Positions 24,465-33,742 of a stretch of 64,000 nt of DNA are shown piece after piece. The notes under the pieces were generated by a model. It searched no databases, was not told the origin of the DNA, and worked only from the letters and a program-made list of their open reading frames with translations. The translations under genes and the position numbers were made by a program. Positions within the stretch are counted from its first letter, which is position 1; every line of letters begins with the position of its first letter. Where the stretch lies: positions 1,178,001-1,242,000 of the forward strand of contig NZ_JAMLFW010000002.1 in the NCBI RefSeq assembly GCF_024256385.1, read 5' to 3'. The stretch is from Anatilimnocola floriformis. Its GTDB lineage: Bacteria > Planctomycetota > Planctomycetia > Pirellulales > Pirellulaceae.

Positions 24465-24734
24465 ATGACACCCGAAGAAATTCATAAGCAGCTCGACCTC
24501 GACCTGATCGCAGACGGCGAAATCACCGACCTGCGGGAAATTCGCCACTGGCTGGCTGCCGCCCATGTGGCCTACGAAGAAATCTCGACGGTTGCGCACA
24601 GGCTGTATTTGCGGCGGGTCGAAGTCGAAGCGCACGTGCTCGGCTACGAACTGCCCGGCTCGCACCGGCTCGTCATGCGCAGTGCTCAGCTCTCGATCGA
24701 AGCGGTCGATGAGGATGAAGGTGGGGACCACTAG
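24465..24734 (+). CDS. Unknown phage protein, only plus-strand gene of the element
   Basis: An 89-residue acidic protein beginning MTPEEIHKQLDLDLIADGEI. Mostly helical with no recognised domain. Divergent to the repressor, so it is in the position of an early lytic gene (as cro is in lambda), though it has no HTH. Ends overlapping the next, convergent gene by four bases. Confidence 0.55.
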   Translation: MTPEEIHKQLDLDLIADGEITDLREIRHWLAAAHVAYEEISTVAHRLYLRRVEVEAHVLGYELPGSHRLVMRSAQLSIEAVDEDEGGDH

Positions 24735-24961
24735 GAGCCCCCCAGTTTAATTTTGAGCACGCGCGGCCGTGGTATCGGCAACCCAGCATTCATTGCCTCA
24801 ATTTGCTCGGTTAGACGGGTGATCTCATCTGCCATGGCGATTGCAGCCACCATGCCGACGTTGACCCCCTTTTTTTCGTATGCCTCTTTCGCCGCGAGGC
24901 GCGAAAGTTCGTTCGGCGGTTCGATCCGCACCGAGTTGGGAGCTGGTTTCGCTTTGGCCAT
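24731..24961 (-). CDS. Small helical phage protein
   Basis: A 76-residue protein beginning MAKAKPAPNSVRIEPPNELS. The central part looks like a short alpha-helical regulator or antitoxin-like protein (LSRLAAKEAYEKKGVNVG). Convergent with the gene on the other strand. Immediately right is a 9-bp perfect hairpin (CCATCGGTT/AACCGATGG, 24,981-25,003). Confidence 0.45.
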   Translation of the reverse strand: MAKAKPAPNSVRIEPPNELSRLAAKEAYEKKGVNVGMVAAIAMADEITRLTEQIEAMNAGLPIPRPRVLKIKLGGS

Positions 24962-25057
24962 ACCAGGGCGCTCCGGTTGACCATCGGTTACAGAAACCGA
25001 TGGCCTGCCCCCATCTCAGCCGCGCAAATGCATACGACTAGGCAAGATGGGGTGAAG

Positions 25058-25131
<74 letters not shown>

Positions 25132-25183
25132 GGGAGGTTTCCCGGCTCCCAGGTTAGCAAGAAAATGTTGCGGCGCGTAGTCG

Positions 25184-25250
25184 CACATGGGCCTGAAACG
25201 CCAGCGACGGAATTTCGTCGATTCCTTCGCTGGCGCATCAGGCTCATGTG
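25184..25250. terminator. Long hairpin at the end of the DUF1501 gene
   Basis: Two 24-base arms (25,184-25,207 and 25,227-25,250) match with three mismatches around an 18-base loop. The right arm contains the DUF1501 stop codon. No long T run follows, so it may be a terminator or a palindromic repeat. Confidence 0.5.
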
Positions 25251-26689
25251 GCGATCAACTCTCGAATCACGTGGCCGTGCACGTCGGTCAGGCGGCGGTC
25301 GATGCCGTTGTGGCGGACGGTGAGGCGGGTGTGGTCGAGACCCAGCTGGTGCAGGATGGTGGCGTGGATGTCGTAGACCTGCGTGGGCCGGTCGCGGTCG
25401 AGCGGTTTGTAGCCCCATTGGTCGCTGGGGCCGTGCGACACGCCGCCCCGGATGCCGCCGCCGCACAGCCAGTTGGTGAAGCAGTAGGGATTGTGGTCTC
25501 GGCCTTTGCCGCCTTGCGAACTGGGCATGCGGCCGAACTCGGTCGTCCAGAGAATGATGGTGTCGTCGAGCAAGCCGCGTTGCTTGAGGTCTTGAATGAG
25601 GGCACTCGCGCCGCGGGCCATGCCGGCGGCGAGCGGGCCGTGGTCGCGCTGCACGTCTTCGTGCGAATCCCAGTTGCGACGCGGAAAGCCATTGTCGTTC
25701 CCCGACCAGATCTGCACAAACCGCACGCCCCGCTCGAGCAATCGGCGAGCGGCGAGGCACTTGCGCGAGAAGTGCACCGTTTCCTCGCGAGCGTTGATCT
25801 CTTTGTCGAACGCGGCGGGAATATGGTCGAGGCCGTAGAGTTTTAAAATGTGCTCGGGCTCTTGCGAGAAATCGAGGGCTTCGGGCGCGGCGAGTTGCAT
25901 CTTGGCGGCGAGCTCGTAGCTGCGAATGCGCGATTCAAGCCGGGCATCGGTTTGTCGCGCGGTCGCATGCTGGCCGTTGATTTTCGCGAGGAGTTCCTGG
26001 GCCGCGGCTTCGCTGGTTTTGTTGATATAGCTGCCGTTTTTGTGCGGATACAAATCAGCGATCGGCGTTTCCGTGCCGGGATAAATCACCGTGCCGCTAT
26101 GCTGGGCTGGGAGGAACGCCGAGTCCCAATTCTTCGTGCCGTTGCTGGCCAAGCCGCGATGGTCTGGCAGCACGACGAACGTCGGCAGATTGTCGTTCAA
26201 ACTGCCGAGGCCATAACTGCACCACGAACCCATGCCGGGAAAACCAGGCAGCTGAAAGCCGGTGGCATGCAATAGCGTCGCCTGGCTATGCACTCCCGTT
26301 TTGCCGACGACGTTGTGGACAAAGGCGAGCTCATCGACGACTTTGCCGAGCTCGGCCACAGGCTCGGCGAGAAGCTTGCCGCAGTTGCCGTAGGGTTTGA
26401 AATCCCAGATCGGTTTCAGCCACGGCCCGAGGCCGTTTTGAAAGGCTTCGACGGGTTCGCCGAAGTCGCTCATCTCGCCGTGATGCTTGACGAGCTCGGG
26501 TTTGAAATCGAACAGATCGATGGCACTCGCGGCGCCGGCCATGAAGAGCTGGATGACGCGTTTGGCTTTGGGAGGATGATGAAGTACAGCCTTTTCTGCA
26601 GCGGACCCGTCATTCGCGAGTAGCCCAGCGAGCGCGATGCTGCCGACACCTTGGCCGAGGTTTTGGAGAAAGTCGCGGCGGGATTGCAT
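25244..26689 (-). CDS. DUF1501 family exported protein (sulfatase-like fold)
   Basis: A 481-residue protein beginning MQSRRDFLQNLGQGVGSIAL, a twin-arginine signal. Family traits visible include RVIQLFMAGAASAIDLFDFKP, the HSQATLLHATGF segment, IWSGNDNGFPRRNWDSHEDV and WTTEFGRMPSSQGGKGRDHN. DUF1501 genes in planctomycetes nearly always follow DUF1549/DUF1553 genes, as here (101 bases downstream). Both are probably periplasmic and take part in degradation of polymers; the exact reaction is not established. Confidence 0.9.
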   Translation of the reverse strand: MQSRRDFLQNLGQGVGSIALAGLLANDGSAAEKAVLHHPPKAKRVIQLFMAGAASAIDLFDFKPELVKHHGEMSDFGEPVEAFQNGLGPWLKPIWDFKPYGNCGKLLAEPVAELGKVVDELAFVHNVVGKTGVHSQATLLHATGFQLPGFPGMGSWCSYGLGSLNDNLPTFVVLPDHRGLASNGTKNWDSAFLPAQHSGTVIYPGTETPIADLYPHKNGSYINKTSEAAAQELLAKINGQHATARQTDARLESRIRSYELAAKMQLAAPEALDFSQEPEHILKLYGLDHIPAAFDKEINAREETVHFSRKCLAARRLLERGVRFVQIWSGNDNGFPRRNWDSHEDVQRDHGPLAAGMARGASALIQDLKQRGLLDDTIILWTTEFGRMPSSQGGKGRDHNPYCFTNWLCGGGIRGGVSHGPSDQWGYKPLDRDRPTQVYDIHATILHQLGLDHTRLTVRHNGIDRRLTDVHGHVIRELIAT

Positions 26690-26702
26690 GGTTCGCACTG
26701 TG

Positions 26703-26788
26703 TAGGGTGGGCCCCTGTGTACTCACGAGGCCCACCATGTTCGGCAAGTGATGGTGGGCCTCGCGGAGTACCGCTCGACCCACCCTAC
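26703..26788. repeat. Nested inverted repeat between the two operon genes
   Basis: Outer arms GTAGGGTGGG and CCCACCCTAC with inner arms CGAGGCCCACCAT and ATGGTGGGCCTCG. Likely a mobile palindromic repeat and/or mRNA processing or attenuation hairpin. Confidence 0.6.
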
Positions 26789-26790
26789 GA

Positions 26791-29700
26791 TTAATCAACA
26801 AACGCAAACTCGTTCAGGTTGAGAGCAGCTCGACACGCATTCGCTAGTCCGTGCTCGCGGATGAAGACGGCGAACATTTTCTGCTCGGAGAGTGTCGGTT
26901 CTCGCGAAACGGCGAGCCGGAAGATCAAGCGCACTTGTTCGTTCGGTTCGCTCGTCGCTTTGGAAATGCGTTCCGCAAAATGGTTACTCATCGTCACCAT
27001 GAAACCGTTATTGAGGAGCGCGAGCGCTTGCAGCGCGGAGAGGGATTCGTTGCGTTTGTCGACTCGCATCGAGGGATCGGCGCAGTCGAGCGTCGTCATG
27101 AAGGGCTGCGGTTGCGAGCGGACGATGAAGCGATAGATGCTGCGGCGGTGCGATTTCGGATCGTTCGGGTCGTGCAGATGATATTCGTAGTGGGGCGAGT
27201 GGGCGGGCTGATCGATGATGAAATCTTGAAAGCTCGGGCCACCCATTTTGGCGTCAAGCTTGCCAGCGACTTGCAGCGCGGCGTCGCGGATCGACTCGGC
27301 TTCGAGCTTGCGGCGGTTCATACGCCAGAGATAAATATTGCCGGCGTCGGTTTTGCGAGGATCATTCTTCAAAGTGGTAAGCGTCGCTGCATCGGGCTCC
27401 GATTGCTGCTGATACGTACTGCTGGTGACGATCAGTCGATGAAGGTCTTTGAGCGATTGGCGGCCATCGCGAAACTCGACCGCGAGCCAATCGAGCAGTT
27501 CGGGATGCGACGGCAGTTGGCCCATGCGGCCGAAGTCGTTCGGCGTATCGACGATGGCCCGGCCGATGTGATATTGCCAGACGCGATTGACGATGCTTCG
27601 CCAGGTGAGCGGATTCCGCTTGTCGGCGAGCCAGTGGGCGAGGGCAGCGCGGCGGTCGCCTTCCGTGTGATCGGCGGCGAGCGAAAACTCACCGGGCCAA
27701 TTCGGCAAGCAACTGAGTGCGGCGGGCGTGACTTCTTCACGCGGATTTTTCACGTCGCCGCGATGCAGGACAAAGATCTTCCGCGGCTCACCTTGTTTGC
27801 CGCCAGTACCCGCAAAGTTGCCACTGCCGGAGTGAACAGTGCCGGCGTAGACGACATTCGGCGGCGTGAGCTTGGCGAGTTCGACAGCGGCGGCGTCGAG
27901 TTTTCGTTGATTCTCTTCGCTGGCGTTTTGCGTTTCTGCGGGAATGATGCGCGCGAGCAGCTCCTGCCGTTGCTCTACAAGCTCGTCGAGCTTCTTGCCG
28001 TTATTACTTTCTTGAGCACCAGGATAGATACCATCGACGAGATTGGTCTGCCGCCAACGAGGACCGGCTTCGATGGAATCGAGCGCCGTGACCTTCGCGC
28101 CGGCGGCGATGTTTTTGCCCGCAGCATCGAAGACCTGCAGTTCGGCGAGGGCGAGCATGTAGTCATTCTGCCGCAGCGCGAGCTTTGTTGCCGTGAAGCG
28201 AATGTAGCGGGCGCGCTTGGATGCGAACTTAACCGTCTGCGGAGTTGTGCCCGGATTGGCGAGGTCGTTTGCTGTTTGATCGACGAGCACCTTGCTGGTT
28301 TTGAAAGTGGCATCGTCGCTGCCTTCGATGCGAAAGCGCACAGGAAAACCGAAGCCGGCGCCGATCTGATTGAAGTTGTCGTAGCAACCGACGTACGTCA
28401 GCGCGGCAATCTCGCGCGATTCGCCCAGATCGATTTGCACCCACTTTTCCGTGTCCGCTTTGGGAGCGAGTTGGCTGTGATAGCCGTACTCGGGGCGCAG
28501 GCCGGTCGGCGCGGTTTGACGCGCAGCGGCGATGGCCTGATCGAGTGCGGTGAGCTCCGCGCCGCCAAGTTGCTTGATTTTAGCATCGAGCGTTTTCTTC
28601 GCTTCGGTCAGTTCACGTTGCTCCCTTTCGAGCGCAGCGTAACGATCCATCACAGCAGGATCGGCGTGATACTTTCGATCAGCGCGATCGACGGCGGCGA
28701 AGACGGCTTGGAGGCGGTAGTAATCGACTTGCTTGATCGGATCGAACTTGTGGTTGTGACATTGAGCGCAGCCGATCGTGAGACTGTTGAACGTGCCGAT
28801 GGCGTTGCTCACCATGTCGTCGCGATCGAGATGCCGGGCGACCTTGCCATCGAGCTTGGTCTCCGGCACTTCAGCATGGCCGATGAAATCCCAGGGCCCG
28901 GCCGAGATGAAGCCGAGGGCTTCGATGCCGTCGATGGTGTTCGGGTAAAGAACATCGCCGGCGAGTTGCTCCTCGAGGAAGCGGACGTAGGGCTTGTCCT
29001 GATTCAGGGCCCGAATGACGTAGTCGCGATACGGCCAGGCATTGCGGCGGGGTTGATCTTTGTCGTAGCCGTGCGTCTCGCCGAAGTGAACGACGTCGAG
29101 CCAATGGCGGGCCCAACGTTCGCCGTAGTGAGGCGATTCGAGCAGCCGATTGACGAGTTTTTCGTAGGCTTGCGGATCAGGATCGCGGACAAAAGCATCG
29201 GCTTCTTCGGGCGACGGCGGCAGGCCGATCAGATCGAAATACAACCGGCGAATAAGCGCACGGCGATCGGCTTGCGGCGACGGCGCAAAACCCTGCTCAC
29301 GCAACTTGGCGAGGATGAAAGCGTCGATTGGATTTTTAGTCCACGCGCGATCTACGGCCGTTAGTTGCGGCGGTTCAGGACGAGCCAGCGTTCGCAGCGA
29401 CCACCAATTGTTATCGGCGAGGCTGCGGTCTTCGAGTTTTCGTTCGGCGGGCCAAGGTGCACCGGCAGCGATCCAACGACTGATGGCGGCGACTTCATCG
29501 GCCGTCAGCTTGGACCCTTTCTTCGGCATGGCTGGTTTGTCGCCGCTGACCATATCGAGCAACATGCTGGCCGCTGGTTTGCCCGCTTCGATTGCGACGC
29601 CGCTTTCGCCACCCGCGAGCAGGTCGGCCCGCGACTGCAGCGACAGGCCACCCTTCTTTTCATCGGCCTGGTGACACTCGACGCAGCGGCGCTCGAAGAT

Positions 29701-29796
29701 CGCAGCCACGGCGGGAAAGGTCGTGTCGGCGGCTTGCACTTGCGTCACCGTCAGCAGCAGCAAGCAGACTCGTTGAAATGTCGTGATCGAGACCAT
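26791..29796 (-). CDS. PSCyt1-DUF1549-DUF1553 protein with discoidin-like domain
   Basis: A 1001-residue exported protein (signal MVSITTFQRVCLLLLTVTQV, cut near QAA). A haem c motif CVECH at about 38-42 and Met/Pro ligands in DKPAMPKKGS form the PSCyt1 domain. Then come the DUF1549 region (IDAFILAKLREQGFAPSPQADR, HYGERWARHWLDVVHFGET), a second CxxCH (CAQCHNHKFDP), a discoidin-type insert (WVQIDLGESREIAALTYVGCYD... ARYIRFTATKL), and DUF1553 (NPLTWRSIVNRVWQYHIGR). Presumed periplasmic electron-transfer/hydrolase partner of DUF1501. Divergent from a GntR gene with shared operators. Confidence 0.9.
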   Translation of the reverse strand: MVSITTFQRVCLLLLTVTQVQAADTTFPAVAAIFERRCVECHQADEKKGGLSLQSRADLLAGGESGVAIEAGKPAASMLLDMVSGDKPAMPKKGSKLTADEVAAISRWIAAGAPWPAERKLEDRSLADNNWWSLRTLARPEPPQLTAVDRAWTKNPIDAFILAKLREQGFAPSPQADRRALIRRLYFDLIGLPPSPEEADAFVRDPDPQAYEKLVNRLLESPHYGERWARHWLDVVHFGETHGYDKDQPRRNAWPYRDYVIRALNQDKPYVRFLEEQLAGDVLYPNTIDGIEALGFISAGPWDFIGHAEVPETKLDGKVARHLDRDDMVSNAIGTFNSLTIGCAQCHNHKFDPIKQVDYYRLQAVFAAVDRADRKYHADPAVMDRYAALEREQRELTEAKKTLDAKIKQLGGAELTALDQAIAAARQTAPTGLRPEYGYHSQLAPKADTEKWVQIDLGESREIAALTYVGCYDNFNQIGAGFGFPVRFRIEGSDDATFKTSKVLVDQTANDLANPGTTPQTVKFASKRARYIRFTATKLALRQNDYMLALAELQVFDAAGKNIAAGAKVTALDSIEAGPRWRQTNLVDGIYPGAQESNNGKKLDELVEQRQELLARIIPAETQNASEENQRKLDAAAVELAKLTPPNVVYAGTVHSGSGNFAGTGGKQGEPRKIFVLHRGDVKNPREEVTPAALSCLPNWPGEFSLAADHTEGDRRAALAHWLADKRNPLTWRSIVNRVWQYHIGRAIVDTPNDFGRMGQLPSHPELLDWLAVEFRDGRQSLKDLHRLIVTSSTYQQQSEPDAATLTTLKNDPRKTDAGNIYLWRMNRRKLEAESIRDAALQVAGKLDAKMGGPSFQDFIIDQPAHSPHYEYHLHDPNDPKSHRRSIYRFIVRSQPQPFMTTLDCADPSMRVDKRNESLSALQALALLNNGFMVTMSNHFAERISKATSEPNEQVRLIFRLAVSREPTLSEQKMFAVFIREHGLANACRAALNLNEFAFVD

Positions 29797-29810
29797 TCTT
29801 CGCCCTCGGC

Positions 29811-29827
29811 AACTTATCATACAAGTT
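29811..29827. promoter_or_regulatory. GntR operator-like palindrome, site A
   Basis: AACTTATCATACAAGTT. Nearly the same palindrome occurs at 29,910. Position between the DUF1549 gene start (29,796) and the GntR gene fits repression of the DUF1549-DUF1501 pair. Confidence 0.6.
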
Positions 29828-29909
29828 GAAAGGTACGCGAACACGCTTGCTATGTCAATATTTCGGCTGAAGCGATGCCTCACACCGCAAGTTGACCTGG
29901 ATCGCCGCT

Positions 29910-29924
29910 ACTTATACGATAAGT
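29910..29924. promoter_or_regulatory. GntR operator-like palindrome, site B
   Basis: ACTTATACGATAAGT, six bases upstream of the GntR start codon. Shares the form ACTTRTnnGATAAGT with site A. Autoregulation is inferred. Confidence 0.6.
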
Positions 29925-29929
29925 TGATT

Positions 29930-30685
29930 ATGCCCACCCGAACTACCAAACGCCGCCAGACCACCGCCGCCAAAACTCGCACGCGAGGAGTTCTGGCCGG
30001 TTCCAATCGCGTCGAAGAAGTCGTGGTGCGCCTGCGCGAGCAGATCGTCAGCGGCAAGCTGACGGCCAATGACTCGCTGCCGTCCGAAGGAGATCTGGCA
30101 ACCACGTATCGCGTCTCGCGCACGGTCATTCGCGAAGCGATGCGGATTCTCTGCACCCAGGGACTCGTCGAGATTTCGCAGGGTCGTCGGCCGCGCGTGA
30201 AAGGGGCCGATCCGCAGGCGGCGATTGTTAGTCTCGATGCGTTATTGAGTCGCGGCAGCGGCTCGCTGCAACATCTGACCGAGGTTCGCCTGCCGCTCGA
30301 GGTGGAAATCGCCGGTCTCGCCGCGGAACGAGCGACGGCAGAGCAGCTGCAAGCGCTCGCACAAACCAACGATCAATTGGCCAGCGCCAATTCGCTGGAA
30401 GAATGCATCGAAGCCGATATCGCCTTTCACCGGGCACTAGCAGCGGCCACGAACAATCCGCTGTTTGTGCTGCTGCTGGAAACGGTCGCGCAATTGCTGC
30501 GTGAATCCCGCCGCCGCACGCTCACGCAGTCGGGCACGCAACTGGCTTGGGAGGAGCATGTGAAGATCTATCAAACGGTCGCCCAGCACGACCCGGCTGC
30601 GGCCCGCGAAGCCATGCGCCAGCACATGCGGTTGATCAAGCGGGACCTGGCGGGCTTGGCCCAAAGTGGGGTTAGTGAAAAATGA
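29930..30685 (+). CDS. GntR/FadR-family transcriptional regulator
   Basis: A 251-residue protein, start ATG 29,930. Winged-helix domain at 25-95 (LREQIVSGKLTANDSLPSEGDL, VSRTVIREAMRILCTQGLVEI) and an all-helical FadR-type (FCD) effector domain at 110-245 with EADIAFHRALAAATNNPLF and the HV...Q.H segment. It probably responds to a sugar acid or similar carbon source. Divergent transcription with two matching palindromes suggests control of the neighbouring DUF1549-DUF1501 genes and of itself. Confidence 0.9.
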   Translation: MPTRTTKRRQTTAAKTRTRGVLAGSNRVEEVVVRLREQIVSGKLTANDSLPSEGDLATTYRVSRTVIREAMRILCTQGLVEISQGRRPRVKGADPQAAIVSLDALLSRGSGSLQHLTEVRLPLEVEIAGLAAERATAEQLQALAQTNDQLASANSLEECIEADIAFHRALAAATNNPLFVLLLETVAQLLRESRRRTLTQSGTQLAWEEHVKIYQTVAQHDPAAAREAMRQHMRLIKRDLAGLAQSGVSEK

Positions 30686-30772
30686 CAAAAATTTGCATTA
30701 ATCTCGTTGAAAGTGACGTCCGAGGCTAAGATATTGAAGCCTTGCTCTCACTCCTCTTGTCAGGCTGCTCTC

Positions 30773-31846
30773 ATGTTCCAACTCAAAAATCGCTGCAGAC
30801 TTGGGTTTACTCTCGTCGAATTGCTGGTGGTCATTGCCATCATTGGCGTGCTGGTGGCGTTGCTATTGCCGGCAGTACAAGCCGCGCGCGAATCGGCGCG
30901 ACGGTCGCAATGCTCGAACAACATGAAACAGTTGGGGCTCTCTGCCCATAATTTCGCCGATGTGAATAACTCGCGGTTGCCGCCGTTCGTGCAAATCATC
31001 AACCCGCCGACACCTTCTCAAACCGACACTCTAAGCGCCTATCGCACACCTGGCTTTGGGCCCAATTGGGTCGTGCTGATGCTGCCGTATTTCGAACAGC
31101 GGGCTCTATATGAACAAAATGCGACGGGCATCAATAACTTCGTTGCCAGCGCCGGCACGGATCAATCGTGGCGGAATGTGCGCCTGGAGCAAGGAACGAC
31201 TACGGCCATCAAGCTTAAAAACATGATTTGCCCAACCGACCTGAACAGCGTGAAGCCCTTCTCGTTGAATGGCGGCAGTTGGGGTCGCGGCAACTATGGC
31301 GCAAATGGCGGACCAAGCTGGCTGTCGTTCGCGGTGGATGGAACTTCGCAGGCGACTTCATTCGGCGGCGGCTGCTTCGGCATTAATAAGAGCCCGACAT
31401 TGACCGAAATCAGCAACGCTGACGGTACCGCAAACACCATCATGATTCACGAGATCCGACAGGGTCTTACCGACAACGACCGTCGCGGCGTGTGGGCGAT
31501 GGGCGTGGGGGGCTCGAGCGTCACGGGTGCGTTTTCCCAAGGAGATGCGACCGTTCCGAATGACACCCTTGAGTATTCCGACGACATTGAAAACTGCAAC
31601 GACGTGCGAACCTCGCTGGGCGTAGGCAATTCCGGTCTCGGCAAACTTCGCATGGGTTGCTCGAACGACAACTTGCCCAACAACTGGCCCAACTGGCAGG
31701 CTCAATCACGCAGCTTGCACCCGGGCGGCATTCAAGCTTGTTTTGGTGACGGCGGTGTTCGCTTCATCAGCAACACGATTGCCCAAACCACTTGGCAGGC
31801 CATTTGCGGCCGTAACGATGGCGAAATAGTAACGACCAGTTATTAA
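30773..31846 (+). CDS. DUF1559 pilin-like protein
   Basis: A 357-residue protein beginning MFQLKNRCRLGFTLVELLVV. GFTLVELLVVIAIIGVLVAL is the type IV pilin N-methylation motif and hydrophobic helix, followed by the planctomycete DUF1559 body (AARESARRSQCSNNMKQLGL, SLHPGGIQACFGDGGVRFI). Planctomycetes carry many paralogues; they are cell-surface or secreted pseudopilins. The preceding GntR gene ends 87 bases upstream. Confidence 0.93.
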   Translation: MFQLKNRCRLGFTLVELLVVIAIIGVLVALLLPAVQAARESARRSQCSNNMKQLGLSAHNFADVNNSRLPPFVQIINPPTPSQTDTLSAYRTPGFGPNWVVLMLPYFEQRALYEQNATGINNFVASAGTDQSWRNVRLEQGTTTAIKLKNMICPTDLNSVKPFSLNGGSWGRGNYGANGGPSWLSFAVDGTSQATSFGGGCFGINKSPTLTEISNADGTANTIMIHEIRQGLTDNDRRGVWAMGVGGSSVTGAFSQGDATVPNDTLEYSDDIENCNDVRTSLGVGNSGLGKLRMGCSNDNLPNNWPNWQAQSRSLHPGGIQACFGDGGVRFISNTIAQTTWQAICGRNDGEIVTTSY

Positions 31847-31919
31847 TTTCACGTCCGCTGCATTTCCAAGAAAACAATTTCGTTTTCTTCCGAGTCTAGG
31901 TTCTGAGAAAGCTCTTTTG

Positions 31920-32327
31920 ATGCCCTCGCAGATTTCGATTCAACATGCCGCTTCTTGGTTGCTCGGCGTTGTCTGTTTGCTTTCGCTGACTGGCTGCAGC
32001 GAAAAGCTGGTGACGGTCAAAGGAAAAGTGTTGAATAATCAGCAGCCCCTGCCGCTTAGTCCGACGGGCTCGGTTCAGGTGACGTTGATTCCCGATGTCC
32101 CGCCAGGCTCGCCCTATACAACTTATCCGGGCCGCGCCGACGCCACCGGTAGCTTCGCCATCGAAGAGAAGGTGAAGCCGGGCAAATATCGAGTGGCCGT
32201 GGAACACAATGATCCACTGCCGGGCACCGACAAGCTGATGGGTAAGTTCTCGCCCGCAAATACAAAGATCGTTCGCGAAATCGTCGACGAAAAAACGCCG
32301 CTGTCGATTGATCTGTCGATGCCCTAA
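31920..32327 (+). CDS. Lipoprotein with beta-sandwich (carboxypeptidase-regulatory-like)
   Basis: A 135-residue protein; ATG 31,920 is preceded by a TTG in frame. Signal ends in the lipobox LSLTGC. The mature part (VTVKGKVLNNQQPLP, GRADATGSFAIEEKVKPGKYRVAV) is an Ig-like/carboxypeptidase regulatory fold that commonly follows DUF1559 genes in planctomycetes. Likely outer-surface lipoprotein. Confidence 0.8.
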   Translation: MPSQISIQHAASWLLGVVCLLSLTGCSEKLVTVKGKVLNNQQPLPLSPTGSVQVTLIPDVPPGSPYTTYPGRADATGSFAIEEKVKPGKYRVAVEHNDPLPGTDKLMGKFSPANTKIVREIVDEKTPLSIDLSMP

Positions 32328-32333
32328 GCGAAA

Positions 32334-32576
32334 CTAGGCACGCTTGATCAGCCGCAAGATCGCAATAAAGATCACCGCGCCCACGGTCGCCGTGATCAGG
32401 CTGCCGAGCAAGCCGCCGGCGGCGATGCCGATGAGGCGGAAGAACCAGCCGCCCACAATTGCGCCGATGATGCCGAGCAGCAAGTCACCCAGGAGGCCAT
32501 AGCCGCCTCCCTTCATAATGACTCCGGCTAGCCAACCCGCGACGATGCCGATGATGATGAACCAGAGAATATCCAT
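32334..32576 (-). CDS. GlsB/YeaQ/YmgE family membrane protein
   Basis: An 80-residue protein beginning MDILWFIIIGIVAGWLAGVI with three hydrophobic segments, GGGYGLLGDLLLGIIGAIVGG being the family signature. Associated with envelope stress in other bacteria; mechanism unknown. Confidence 0.85.
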   Translation of the reverse strand: MDILWFIIIGIVAGWLAGVIMKGGGYGLLGDLLLGIIGAIVGGWFFRLIGIAAGGLLGSLITATVGAVIFIAILRLIKRA

Positions 32577-32608
32577 GGCAGGTGGACCTCGTTGAAAAGT
32601 GCTTTGGG

Positions 32609-33742
32609 CTAACTGGCTAGTTGCACCAGCGGCAGCGGCTTTGGTTTGCGATTGGCGGCGACCGCGCGGGCTTCGTGATCGAGCGAGAGGAGTTCGTAAT
32701 GCACGTTGCGTTGACGCGGCGTGTAGCCGAGCTCGGTGATCGAGTCGCGAATTTGATCGAGCGTCAGGAAGTGAACAGTGCCGGCTTCGGCGACGACGTT
32801 TTCTTCGATCATCAGGCTGCCCATGTCGTTCGCGCCGAAGAGGAGCGCGAGCTGCCCGATCTTCATTCCCTGCGTGACCCAACTGCTTTGAATGTTGGGG
32901 AAGTTGTCGAGATAGAGACGGCTGACGGCTTGGGTCTTGAGATATTCGAACGAACCGGCTGGCGGAATGTGGGCCATGTCGGTGTGATCGGGCTGGAAGG
33001 TCCAGCAGATAAACGCCGTGAAGCCGTGCGTTTCGTCTTGCAGCTGGCGGAGGCGTTCGAGATGTTCGATGCGCTCGGCGAGCGTTTCGATGTGGCCGAA
33101 CATCATCGTCGCGCTGCCACGGCCGCCGAGCTCGTGCCAGACGCGCATCACGTTCAGCCAATCGTCGGTCATCACCTTGCCGCGCGTCATCGCGCCGCGA
33201 ACACGATCGACGAGGATCTCGCCACCACCGCCCGGCAAGCTGCCGAGGCCGGCTGCTTTCAAGCGTTCGAGCACGGTACGCAGCGGCAGCTTGTTCACTT
33301 TGGTGAAGTGATAGATTTCCGGCGGGCTGAAGGCATGCGGATTGATCTGCGGGAAGTTGCTACGAATGTCGTGTAGCAGCTCTTCGTACCACTCCAGTTT
33401 GTAGTCGGGATGCAGGCCGCCTTGCATCAGGATTTGATCGCCGCCGAGCTCGGCAGTCTCGCGAACTTTTTGCAGCAGCTCCGCCCGATCGAGCACATAG
33501 CCTTCGGGCGATTTCGGTTTGCGATAGAACGCGCAGAAATCGCAGACGGCAGTGCAGATGTTGGTGTAGTTGATATTCCGATCGATGTTGTACGTGCGGA
33601 TCGGCTCGGGATGGAGACGACGCGTCACGGCATCAGCAGCACGGCCGATGGCAGCGAGGTCGTTCGATTGCAGCAGCGCGAGGCCTTCTTCCGGAGTGAT
33701 CCGCTGGCCGGCGACTGCTTTGCTGAGAATAGTGTCGATCAT
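32609..33742 (-). CDS. mqnC: Cyclic dehypoxanthinyl futalosine synthase
   Basis: A 377-residue radical SAM enzyme with the cluster motif in NICTAVCDFCAFYRK and family segments YTNICTAVC, LMQGGLHPDY, GGGGEILVDRVR and WTFQPDHTD. It converts dehypoxanthine futalosine into its cyclic form in the futalosine route to menaquinone. Overlaps mqnA by four bases (ATGA), forming an operon; remaining mqn genes are not in the window. Confidence 0.93.
   Translation of the reverse strand: MIDTILSKAVAGQRITPEEGLALLQSNDLAAIGRAADAVTRRLHPEPIRTYNIDRNINYTNICTAVCDFCAFYRKPKSPEGYVLDRAELLQKVRETAELGGDQILMQGGLHPDYKLEWYEELLHDIRSNFPQINPHAFSPPEIYHFTKVNKLPLRTVLERLKAAGLGSLPGGGGEILVDRVRGAMTRGKVMTDDWLNVMRVWHELGGRGSATMMFGHIETLAERIEHLERLRQLQDETHGFTAFICWTFQPDHTDMAHIPPAGSFEYLKTQAVSRLYLDNFPNIQSSWVTQGMKIGQLALLFGANDMGSLMIEENVVAEAGTVHFLTLDQIRDSITELGYTPRQRNVHYELLSLDHEARAVAANRKPKPLPLVQLAS

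Noticed and set aside
26851-29364. A long open frame on the plus strand opposite the DUF1549 gene
   Set aside because: It is antisense to a strongly recognised gene; high GC and codon bias create such frames. No ribosome site and no family match.
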